Shown piece after piece: positions 1 to 11,100 of a stretch of DNA of 64,000 nt (its first letter is position 1; each line of letters begins with the position of its first letter). Location of the stretch: NCBI RefSeq assembly GCF_019468465.1, contig NZ_CP080519.1, positions 6,937,001 through 7,001,000 on the forward strand, written 5' to 3'. Source of the DNA: Amycolatopsis sp. DSM 110486 (GTDB taxonomy: Bacteria > Actinomycetota > Actinomycetes > Mycobacteriales > Pseudonocardiaceae). The notes under the pieces were generated by a model. It was given only the letters and a program-made list of their open reading frames with translations. It was not told where the DNA came from and searched no databases. Position numbers and translations under genes: made by a program.

Positions 1-2126
1 CGTACCGGCGGGCCGGGGTCGCCCTCGCCGAGGTCGGCTACGTGGAGCTGCACGGGACCGGGACCCCGGTCGGTGACCGGGTGGAGGCCGCGGCACTCGG
101 CGCCGTCCTGGGTGCGGCCCGCGCGGTGGGCGCACCGCTTCCCGTGGGCTCGGTCAAGACGAACGTCGGTCATCTCGAAGGCGCCGCGGGGATCGCCGGC
201 CTGCTCAAGGTCGCACTCGGACTGGCACACGGCACGCTGTACCCGACGCTCGGGTTCCGTTCCGCGCCACCGGAGATCCCGCTCGAGACGTTGCGGCTGA
301 GGATGACCACCGAGTCCGCGCCCTGGCGGGGCACCGCGGCGGTCGCCGGCGTGAGCTCGTTCGGGATCGGCGGCACCAACTGCCACCTCGTCCTTTCCGG
401 ACCCCCGGTGACCGAAGCCGAGTCCGAAGTAGACTCACCGGTGGCGGGTTCGTGGGTTCCGCTGGCGGTGAGCGGACGTGACGTCGCCGCCGTGCGGGCG
501 CAGGCCGGCGCCGTGCTCGCGCACTGGGACGACCGCCCCGCCACGACCCCGGCCGAGCTGGGCCACGCCCTCGTCGCGACGCGATCGCACTTCGCCGCTC
601 GCGCCGTGGTGCTCGGCCGTGATCGAGCCGAGCTGCGCGCGGGCCTGACCGCGCTCGCCGCGGGAGAAGCCGCTCCGCAGGTGGTGCGTGGTTCGGTGGT
701 GCCCGCGCAGTCCGCGGCGTTCGTGTTCCCGGGCCAGGGCTCGCAGTGGCCCGGCATGGCGACCGAGCTGGCGGCGGCGTACCCGGTGTTCGCGCGGAAC
801 CTGGCCGAGTGCGCCGGGCACCTCGCCGACTTGGTGGGCTGGAACCTCCTGGACGTGCTGGCCGACCCCGACCCGGCGGCGCTGGACCAGGTCGACGTGG
901 TGCAGCCGGCGCTGTTCTCGGTGATGGTGAGCCTGGCCGAGCTGTGGCGCTCGTTCGGAGTCCGGCCGGCGGCCGTCGCCGGGCACAGCCAGGGCGAGAT
1001 CGCCGCCGCGGTGGTGGCCGGTGGGCTGAGCCTGGCCGACGGCGTGCGAGTGGTGGCGCTGCGCAGCCGCGCGTTGCGGGCGCTGGCGGGCGCGGGCGGC
1101 ATGCTTTCCGTGGCGCTGCCGGCGCACGAGGTCGAGCGGATGCTGGAGCGCCGGGGCGCCGGGTTGTCGCTCGCCGCGGTCAACGGGCCGCGGGCGACGG
1201 TCGTCTCGGGCGAACCGGGCCTGCTCGACGAGCTCGCCGCGGAAGTGGCCGAGGCCGGCGCGCGGGCCCGGCGGGTGGCCGTGGACTACGCGTCCCACTC
1301 GGCTCAGGTGGAGCAGATCGAAGACCGCCTGCTGCGTGATCTCGCCGGGCTCGAGCCGCGCTCGTCGGAAGTGCCCTTCTACTCGGCGGTGACCGGCGAG
1401 CCGATCGACACCGCGGGCCTGGACGCAACCTACTGGTACCGCAACCTCCGTCGCCCGGTGCAGTTCGAGCGCACGGTGCGCGCCCTGCTGCGGGACGGGC
1501 ACGGGGTCGCCCTCGAGTGCAGCCCGCACCCCGTGCTCACGGTGGGTGTCGCCGAGACGGCGGAGGCGGCCGGGCACGACGTCGCCGTGGTCGGTTCCCT
1601 GCGTCGCGGTGAAGGCGGCCCTCGCCGGATGCTCGCGGCCGTGGCCGAGGCGCACACCCGCGGGCTCGAGGTCGACTGGCGGCCGGTGTTCGGCGAACCC
1701 GCACCTCGCCGGGTTTCCCTTCCGACGTACGCGTTCCAGCGTCGAGCGCACTGGCTTCCGGCCACTGGTGAGTCCACAGTGGAATCTCGCTCGCCCGCGG
1801 TGAAGATCGGACCCGTGGAGATCGAACCCGCGCGCCGGGCCTCTGCCGGCGACGTCCGCGATCTGGTCCGGCTGGTGCGGGGCGAGACCGCGGCGGTCCT
1901 GGCGCACGACGACATCGCCGAGGTCGCGGCCGAGGTGCCGTTCCGGGAACTCGGCGTCGACTCCGTGCTCGGGGTCGAGCTGCGGGGCCGGCTGGCCGCG
2001 TCGCTCGGGGTGGCGCTGCCGAGCACGCTGCTGTTCGACCACCCGACCCCCGCGGCGGTGGCCGCCTTCCTGACCGGGCACGACGACGTCGAGACCGCCG
2101 GCCCGGGTGCCGCGGCGGGCGCGCAG
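1..2126 (+). other. Loading module: KS (probable KSQ, C-terminal part)-AT(methylmalonyl)-ACP
   Basis: The visible KS part has HGTGTPVGD (about 51-77), KTNVGHLEGAAGIAG (about 162-206) and GGTNCHLVL near 369-395. These variants are typical of KSQ loading domains and differ from the EAHGTGT / [15 protein letters not shown] of every other KS here. The active-site residue (Gln in KSQ, Cys in condensing KS) is upstream, so KSQ is inferred. The AT has GQGSQ near 735, GHSQG at 981-995 and YASH at 1287-1298, the methylmalonyl-CoA signature. The ACP serine is in GVDSV (codon 1962). There is no KR, DH or ER, as expected for loading. Decarboxylation of methylmalonyl-ACP would give a propionyl starter. 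The alternative, an extension module lacking reduction, is less likely. Confidence 0.8.
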
Positions 2127-5100
2127 GATCCGGTCGCCATCGTCGCGATGTCCTGCCGGCTGCCCGGCGGGATCGGGTCGGCGGACGAGCTGTGGCAGGC
2201 CGTCGTGGACCGGGTGGACACGGTGTCCGGCTTCCCCGACGACCGCGGCTGGGACCGGGACGGCGACTACCCACGGTTCGGTGGTTTCCTCACCGGGGCG
2301 CAGGACTTCGATGCCGGGTTCTTCGGCATCTCCCCGCGCGAGGCGCTGGCGATGGACCCGCAGCAGCGGTTGCTGCTGGAGGTCTCGTGGGAGGCGCTCG
2401 AACAAGGGGGGATCGACCCGACGTCGCTGCGGGGCAGCCGCGGCGGGGTGTTCGTGGGCGCGATGCCGCAGGACTACGGCCCCCGGCTGCACCGGTCGGA
2501 CCCCGGAACCCGTGGGCACCTGCTCACCGGAACCACGACCAGTGTCCTTTCCGGACGCTTGGCGTACTTCCTCGGGTTGCGTGGACCGGCGATCACGGTG
2601 GACACGGCGTGTTCGTCGTCGTTGGTGGGGTTGCACCTGGCGGCGCAGGCGTTGCGCGGTGGTGAGTGTGACCTGGCGCTGGCCGGTGGGGTCACGGTGA
2701 TGTCCACTCCGGGCATTTTTCTGGAGTTCTCGCGCCAGGGTGGGCTCGCGGCCGACGGGCGGTGCAAGGCGTTCTCCGCTGACGCCGATGGCACGGGGTG
2801 GGCCGAAGGTGTCGGCATCGTCGTGCTGGAACGGCTGTCGGACGCCCGCCGCAACGGACACCGGGTGCTGGCGGTGGTGCGGGGTTCGGCAGTCAACCAG
2901 GACGGTGCGTCCAACGGACTGACGGCGCCCAACGGCCCTTCACAGGAACGCGTGATCCGTGACGCACTGGCGGTCGCGGGGCTTCATCCGTCCGAAGTGG
3001 ACGCCGTCGAGGCGCACGGCACCGGTACCCGGCTCGGCGACCCGATCGAGGCCCACGCTTTGCTCGCCACCTACGGCCGCCACCGCGACACCCCGCTTCT
3101 GCTGGGGTCGTTGAAGTCCAACATCGGCCACACGCAGGCCGCGGCCGGAGTGGCCGGCCTGATCAAGATGGTGCAGTCGATGCGGCACGGTGTATTGCCG
3201 GCGACGTTGCACGCGGGCGAACCTTCGCGTGAGGTGGACTGGTCCTCGGGTGCCGTGGAGTTGCTGACCGAGAACCGGCAGTGGCCCGAGACGGACCGGC
3301 CACGGCGGGCCGGGGTGTCGTCGTTCGGGATCAGCGGAACGAACGCCCACGTCATCGTCGAACAGGCGCCTGCCGGTGAGCCGGTGATCGCCGCGCCGCC
3401 GCCGGGCCCGGCGGTGCTGCCGCTCTCCGCGGCCGCGGGACCCGCCGTGGCCGATCAGGCGCGGCGCCTGCGCGACCACCTCGCGGCGCACCCGGAAGCC
3501 GGCCTCGCCGACGTCGCCGCTTCGCTGGCCACCGGCCGCGCCGGGCTGGCCGAACGGGCCGCGGTCGTCACCGACGAGCGGCCGCAGGCACTGGCCGCGC
3601 TCGAGGCGCTGGCCGCGGGGGAACCCGGAATCGGCCTGGTCCGCGACACCGTCTCCGATGGTGACTTCGCGATGCTGTTCTCCGGGCAGGGCTCGCAGCG
3701 GGCCGGCATGGGACGTGAGCTCGCCGAGCGGTTCCCCGCGTTCGCCGCCGCCTTCGACGAGGTGTGCGACACGCTGGCCGGGGAGCTCGGCCTCGACCTG
3801 CGTGAGGCGATCTTCGAGAACCCGGCCGCGGCGCTCGACCGGACGGTGTTCACCCAGCCGGCCCTCTTCGCTTTCCACGTGGCGGTTTTCCGGCTGCTGG
3901 AATCCTGGGGGGTCCGCCCGGACGTGCTGGCCGGCCATTCGATCGGCGAGCTCGCCGCCGCCCACGTCGCGGGGTTGTGGTCGCTGCGGGACGCCTGCCG
4001 GGTGGTGGCCGCCCGGGCCCGCCTGATGCAGGACCTGCCGGCCGGGGGCGCGATGGTGTCCGTGCGCGCGGACGCGTCGCAGGTGCTGGCCCTGATCGGC
4101 GATCAGGGTGGGCAGGTCTGTCTCGCCGCGGTCAACGGCCCGGACGCGGTCGTCGTCTCGGGCGCCGGCGACGCCGTGGCGGACCTCGAGGCGCGATGCG
4201 CGGCCGGTGGCCTGAAGACCCGGCGGCTGGCGGTCAGCCACGCCTTCCACTCGCCGTTGATGGAGCCGATGCTCGCCGAGTTCCGCGCGGTGCTGGCGGA
4301 CGTGCGGTTCACGCCGGCGGCGATTCCCTTCGTGTCCACCGTGACCGGCGGTGGCGTGACCACCGAGTGGCTGGAGCCGGACTACTGGGTGCGCCACGCC
4401 CGCGACACCGTGCGCTTCGTCGATGCCGTGGCCACGTTGCACGAGGCCGGCGTCCGCACGTTCCTGGAAATCGGCCCGGCCGCCGTGCTCAGCGCGATGG
4501 TTCCGGCGTGTCTCCCCGCCGCTTCGGAATGCGCCGCGGTGCCGGTCGCCCGCGCGGACCAGGGCGAGGTGCGCACCCTGCTGACCGCGCTCGCCGCGGT
4601 GTGGTGCCGGGGGGTGCGAGTCGACTGGCGGCGATTCCACGGACCGGGTCCGCGGCCGGTCCAGCTGCCCACCTACCCCTTCCAGCGCGAGAGGTTCTGG
4701 CTCGACGCCGACGAGCCGGCCACGGCGCCCGGAAACGACGACGTCCAGGCGCTCCTGCGCCGGGCGGACGTCGCCGAAGCCGGCGCGGAGCTCGGTCTCG
4801 ACGGGGACGCCTCGTTCGCCGACGGCTGGGCCGCGCTGGCCCGCCGGGCCGAGGCCGCCGACCGCGACGCCGCCGTCGACGGCCTGCGCTACACCGTCGA
4901 ATGGGTGCCGGTGAGCGAACCGCCGGTCACCCGGATGAGCGGGACCTGGCTCGTGGTCGCCGCCGAGGCGGGGGCCGACCTCGAGCTGCTGAGCGGTGCG
5001 TTGCGCCGGGCGGGCGCCACCGTGGTCGCCGCCGTCGTACCGGACCACGGCGACTTCGGCGAGGCGCTGCGCCTGAAAATCCACAGTGGACTGTTCGCCG

Positions 5101-8100
5101 GCGTCGTCGCGCTGCCGGGGCTCGGTGGCGGTGAACCTGTTGCGGCTCTGCTGCTGACCCAGGTGCTGGGTGAACTGGGCGTCACCGCGCCGCTGTGGTG
5201 GCTGACGCGGGGCGCGCTGTCGACCGGACCGCGCGACGAGCAGCTCGCGCGTGATCCGGGTGGCCTCGGAGGAGCCGCGCTGTGGGGGCTCGGCCGCGTC
5301 GCGGCGCTGGAGCACCCTCGGCGCTGGGGCGGGCTGATCGACCTGCCCGAAACCCTCGACGACCGTGGTGTGCAACGGCTTCTCGCCGTACTCGGCGGGG
5401 AAACCGGCGAGGACCAGGTCGCGGTGCGCGGCGCCGGCGTCCTCGCCCGGCGTCTGGTCCCGGCCGCCCGGCCGGCCCGCCCGGAACCCGGCTGGCGGCC
5501 GGACGGAACCGTGCTCGTCACCGGCGGAACCGGCGCGCTCGGCGCCCGGGTCGCGCGCTGGCTCGCGCAGCTGGGCGCGCCGCACCTCGTGCTCGCGAGC
5601 CGGGGCGGACCGGCGGCCGACGGCGGTGCCGACCTCGCCGACGAGCTGCGGGCGCTCGGCGCCGAGGTCACCCTGGCCGCCTGTGATCTCACGGATCCGG
5701 GTGCCGTGACGCGGCTGGTCGCGGGCACGCCTTCCTTGCGAGCGGTGTTCCACCTGGCCGGGGCTCTCGACGACGGGGTGCTGGACGGGCTGACCCCGGC
5801 GCGGCTCGCGGGCGTGTTCGCCGCGAAGGCCGGCGGTGCCTGGGCGCTGCACGAGGCGACGCGCGAGCTGGACCTGTCCGCGTTCGTGGTCTTCTCGTCG
5901 TTCACCGGTGTTCTCGGCAATGCCGGGCAGGCCGCGTACTCGGCGGCCAACGCCTACCTGGACCGGCTCGCCGAACACCGCCGAGCACTCGGCCTGCCCG
6001 CGAGCGCGGTCGCGTGGGGCTCCTGGGGTGAGGGTATGGCCGGCGGCGCCGGTGCGGCCGGCCGGACGCTGGCCCGCCTCGGGCTGCGGCCGTTGCTGCC
6101 GGACCACGCGTTCGCCGCCCTGCACCGGCTGATCGACGACGGCGGGTCCGCGCTGGTCGCCGACGTCGACTGGCCCCGGCTGGCGGCTTCGTTCGGTGCC
6201 GCCCGACACAGCCCCTTGATCAGCGCGATGCTGGCGGGCAGCGGCGAACGGCCGGCCACCACGCCGGCCGGCCCGGCACCGGGCGCGGCGCCCGCCGCGC
6301 TGGACCGCCAGGCGCTGGTGCACCTCGTCCGCACCCACGTGGCCGACGCCCTCGGCTACTCGTCGATCCGCGACGTCGCCGAAGACCGCGCGTTCGCCTC
6401 GCTCGGGTTCGACTCGATGGCCATGGTGGACCTGCGCAACCGGCTCGGCGCGGCTTTGGGGACCGACCTGCCCAGCACGGTCGTGTTCGACCACCCGTCC
6501 GCGGGGCGGCTGGCCGGGCACTTGCACGACCTGGTGTCCGGCCGCGCCCCGGAAGCCGATGGCCGAGCTGCGCCCGGGTCCGTCGCCGACGAGCCGGTGG
6601 CGGTGGTGGGGATGGGGTGCCGGCTGCCGGGCGGGGTGAGCTCGCCGGAGGATTTGTGGCGGCTGGTGTCGGACGGGGTCGACGCTGTGTCGGGGTTTCC
6701 GGTGGATCGTGGTTGGGAGGCGTGGCCTGGTTCTGCCGGTGGCCGTGGCGGGTTTCTTGCCGAGGTGGGTGGGTTCGACGCGGGGTTTTTCGGGGTGTCG
6801 CCGCGGGAGGCGTTGGCGATGGATCCGCAGCAGCGGTTGTTGTTGGAGGTGTCGTGGGAGGCGGTGGAGCGGGCGGGGATCGATCCGTTGTCGTTGCACG
6901 GCAGCCGCACCGGCGTCTACGTGGGAACCAACGGCCAGGACTACAGCCGGCTGCTGGACCGCTCCGGTGAGGAGCACGTCGGCCACGGCATCACGGGCGC
7001 GGCCGGCAGTGTCCTTTCCGGACGGTTGTCGTACTTCCTCGGCCTGGAGGGGCCGGCGGTCTCGGTGGACACGGCGTGTTCGTCGTCGTTGGTCGGGCTG
7101 CACCTCGCGCTGCAGGCGTTGCGCGGCGGTGAGTGCGACCTGGCTCTGGCCGGTGGGGTCACGGTGATGTCCACGCCGGGGAACTTCGTGGAGTTCTCCC
7201 GGCAGGGCGGGCTTTCGGCCGACGGGCGGTGCAAGGCGTTTTCGGCTGAGGCCGACGGCACGGGCTGGGCCGAGGGCGCCGGTGTGGTGGTACTGGAGCG
7301 GCTTTCGGATGCCCGCCGTAACGGGCATCGGGTGCTGGCGGTGGTGCGGGGTTCGGCGATCAACCAGGACGGCGCGTCCAACGGCCTGACGGCCCCCAAC
7401 GGCCCCTCGCAGGAACGCGTGATCCGTGCCGCGCTGGCCGCTGCCGGCCTTGATCCGTCCGAAGTGGACGCGGTCGAAGCCCACGGGACGGGGACGAAGC
7501 TGGGCGACCCGATCGAGGCGCATGCGTTGCTGGCGACGTACGGGCGCGACCGGATCGCTGGCGAGCCGCTGTGGCTGGGTTCGCTCAAGTCGAACCTCGG
7601 CCACACCCAGGCCGCGTCCGGTGTGGCGGGTGTGATCAAGATGATCGAGTCGTTGCGGCACGGCGTGTTGCCGGCGACGTTGCACGCGCACGAACCGTCG
7701 CGTGAGATCGAATGGTCCTCGGGCGCGGTGGAGTTGCTGACCGAGAACCGGCAGTGGCCGGAGACGAACCGCCCGCGGCGGGCCGGGGTTTCGTCGTTCG
7801 GAGTGAGTGGCACGAACGCGCACGTCATTCTGGAGCAGGCACCCGAGGAAGAGCCGGTGGTGTCCGAGCCGTCGGATGGTGAGGTGCTCCTGCCGTTGTC
7901 CGGGGCGACGGGTGCGGCGTTGGCAGCGCAGGCCGGGCGCTTGAGCGCGTATCTGGCTTCGCATCAGGATGTGTCGGCGGCGGAGGTTGCGCACACGCTC
8001 GCGATTGGACGGTCGCGGTTCGAGCATCGCGCGGTGGTGATCGGTGACCGGGCGGCGGCGCTGGGCGGTTTGGCGGCGGTGGCTGAGGGTGTCGAGTCTC

Positions 8101-11100
8101 CGGATGTGGTGCGGGGGTTGGTGTCGGGTTCCGGTGGTGTGGCTGGTGTTTTCGCTGGTCAGGGTGGTCAGTGGGTTGGCATGGGTCGGGCGTTGTGGGA
8201 AGCGTCTGCGGTGTTTGCGGAGTCGATGGTTGCGTGTGAGCGGGCTCTGTCGCCGTGGGTTGACTGGTCGTTGTCCGAGGTGCTCGATGATCCGGTGGCG
8301 ATGGACCGGGTGTCGGTGGTGCAGCCGGTGTCGTGGGCGGTTGCGGTGTCGTTGGCGGCTTTGTGGGCTGAGGCTGGTGTTGTTCCGGCTGTGGTGGTTG
8401 GGCATTCGCAGGGTGAGATCGCGGCTGCGTGTGTTGCTGGTGCGTTGAGTTTGGAGGACGGGGCGCGGGTTGTGGCGGTGCGGTCGGCGTTGATCGAACG
8501 TTCGCTTTCGGGCTTGGGGGCGATGGGGTCGATTGCCTGGCCGGCGGAGCGCGTCGAGGAGGTCATCACGACGCTGGAGTTGACCGGTGTCGGTGTGGCG
8601 GCGGTGAACAGTCCGGGTGCGGTGATCGTGTCGGGCACGATCGGCGACCTTGAAACGCTGGTTGGGCATTGCGCGAATGAGGGTGCGCGGGCGCGTCGGA
8701 TTCCGGTGGACTATGCCTCGCACTCGGCGCAGGTCGACACGATCGCCGGCGAGCTGCGTGCTGCGCTCGGCGAAATCTCGCCGCAGGCTTCCGCTGTTCC
8801 CATGGTTTCCACTGTTACCGGGCAACGTGTCGATACCACGACGCTGGACGCGGACTACTGGGTTCGGAATCTGCGTTCGACGGTGCGGTTCGCCGACGCG
8901 ATCACCGCGGTTGCCGAGAGCGGGTTCAGCCGGTTCCTCGAAATCAGTGCCCATCCCGTTCTCACGACCGCTGTCGACGAGATCACCGGTGGCACTGTCC
9001 TGCACACGTTGACCCGCAACGGCGGTACTTACCGGCAGTGGCTCACTGCCCTCGCGACCGCGCACGTCACCGGAATCGACGTCACCCTCCCGCAACCCAC
9101 CCCCCGTCCCACCTACCTGGCCGACCTGCCGACGTATCCCTTCCAGCACCAGCACTTCTGGCTCACCCCGGACACGCCCGAACCGCTCGACGCCGAGTTC
9201 TGGTCCATTGTGGAGAAGAAAGATCCGGCGGCCTTCGCGGAAGCGGTCGGTGGCGACGTCCCGGCCGAGTTGTGGGAACAGGCACTGCCTGCGCTGAACC
9301 AGTGGCGCGACCGCCGGCGCCACACCCCCGACGACTGGTGCTACGACGTGGCCTGGAGCCGCGTCGACGAGCCCGCGCCCACCCCCCTGCGCGGCAGGTG
9401 GGCGCTCGTCGCCGAGCCGGATGACGTGGTTGCCGAAACGGTGGCCGGCGGGCTGATCGCGCGCGGCGCCGAGGTCGACCGCCTGAGCGTGGCCGACCTG
9501 CCGTCGGATCTGTCCGAAGTGGATGGCGTGATCGCTGTGCTGGGCCGGGCCGGGGAGACCGCGGACGCCCTGGTGCGCAAGGGGATCGAGCTGCTGACCG
9601 CGGCGCGCCGCGGGCCGGTCCCGATGTGGTGGGTGACCGCCGGTGCCGTGGGCATCGACGACACCGAAGCCCCGCGCGCCGTCGACGCGGCGGCGCTCTG
9701 GGGACTCGGCCGGGTCGCGGGCCTCGAGCACCCGCAGATCTGGGGCGGTCTTGCCGACCTGCCCCCGGTCGTGGACAACGCCATGGCCGCCCGGCTGTGC
9801 GCGATCCTCGCCGCCGGCGGCGACGAACAGGAGTTCGCGATCCGCCCGTCGGGCACCTTCGTCAGGCGGCTGGTGCGCCGTCCCCTCGGGACCGCGGCGC
9901 CGGGCCGGCCCTGGACCGTGCGCGGGACCGCGCTCGTGACCGGCGGAACCGGCGCGCTCGGTGCCCGGGTCGCCCGTGAGCTCGCCGTACGCGGTGCCGA
10001 GCACCTCGTGCTGACCAGCCGGCGCGGGCCGGCCGCGCCGGGCGCCGCTGAGCTTGTCGCCGAGTTGGGCGAGCTGGGCTGCACCGTCACCATCGCCGCT
10101 TGCGACGTGGCCGATCGTGCCGCATTGGCGGCGGTTCTCGCGGAGATCCCGGAGGACAACCCGCTGCGGGTCGTCGTGCACGCCGCCGGCGTCAGCGGGC
10201 GGGGTTTGCTGAAGGACGCGACACCCACCGCGGCCCTGCCGGAGCTCACGGCCAAAGTGGACGGTGCCCGCCACCTCGACGAGCTGACCACCAGCCTGGA
10301 TCTGGACGCGTTCGTCCTGTTCTCCTCCGGCGCCGCGGTGTGGGGGAGCGCGGGATCCGGTGCCTACGCGGCCGGCAACGCCTTCCTCGACAGCCTCGCC
10401 CAGCACCGCCGCGCCCGCGGCCTGCCTGCCACCTCGATCGCCTGGGGCAGCTGGGCCGGTGGCGGCATGGTCGACGACGACACCGCGGCGGCGTTCGCCC
10501 GCACCGGCCTGCGGTCGATGCCGCCGGAGTCCGCCCTCGCCGTGCTGGGACGGGCGGTCGAGCTGGACCTCACCGGGCTTACCGTGGCCGACATCGACTG
10601 GGAGCTCTTCGCCCGGACGTACTCGCTCGCCCGGCGCCGCCCGCTGATCGCCGCGGTGCCGGAGGCGGCGGCCGCGCTCCGCGCGCAGCCGGTCGCGGAC
10701 CCCGCACCCGGCGGTGAACTGCGCGAGAGCCTGGCCGAGCTGGCGCCGGGCGAGCGGCACCGGCGGCTGGTGGAGCTGGTGCGGTCGCAGGCGGCCGTCG
10801 CCCTCGGGCACGCGGCCGCGGTGGACATCGCCGTCGACCGCTCGTTCCGGGACCTCGGCGTCGATTCGCTGACCGCCGTGGATCTGCGCAACCGACTCGC
10901 CACCGCGACGGGGCTGACCCTGCCGGTGACCGTGGTGTTCGACCACCCGACCGTCGCCGCCGTCGCGGAGTTGCTGCGGGACGCGCTGTTCGGCGCGCGG
11001 GACACCGCCGCGCCGGTCGCCGCCCGGGCCGAGGAGGACGGGGGCGAAGGGGTCGACGAGGTGGTCGTGGTCGGGATGGCCTGCCGGTTCCCCGGCGACG

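Larger units (their letters stand above)
6591..11054 (+). other. Module 2: KS-AT(methylmalonyl)-KR(A-type)-ACP
   Basis: KS Cys codon 7077 in TACSSS. AT with GHSQG at 8400-8414 and YASH at 8712-8723: methylmalonyl-CoA. KR with TGGTGALG near 9940, no LDD (HAAGVSGRG instead), Trp codon 10341 in VWGSAGSGAY and Tyr codon 10365, so an active A-type KR. The residue that separates A1 (Gln) from A2 (His) is Ser here, so the subtype is open. ACP GVDSL, Ser codon 10866. Predicted outcome: alpha-methyl, beta-hydroxyl. The first part of the KS and most of the AT use T-rich codons unlike the rest of the gene and are nearly identical to parts of M10 and M11. Confidence 0.9.

Noticed and set aside
1..2126. 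Reading the first module as an ordinary extension module that has lost its KR
   Set aside because: There is no KR remnant, and the KS signatures are those of loading KSQs; not fully excluded because the active site is outside the window.
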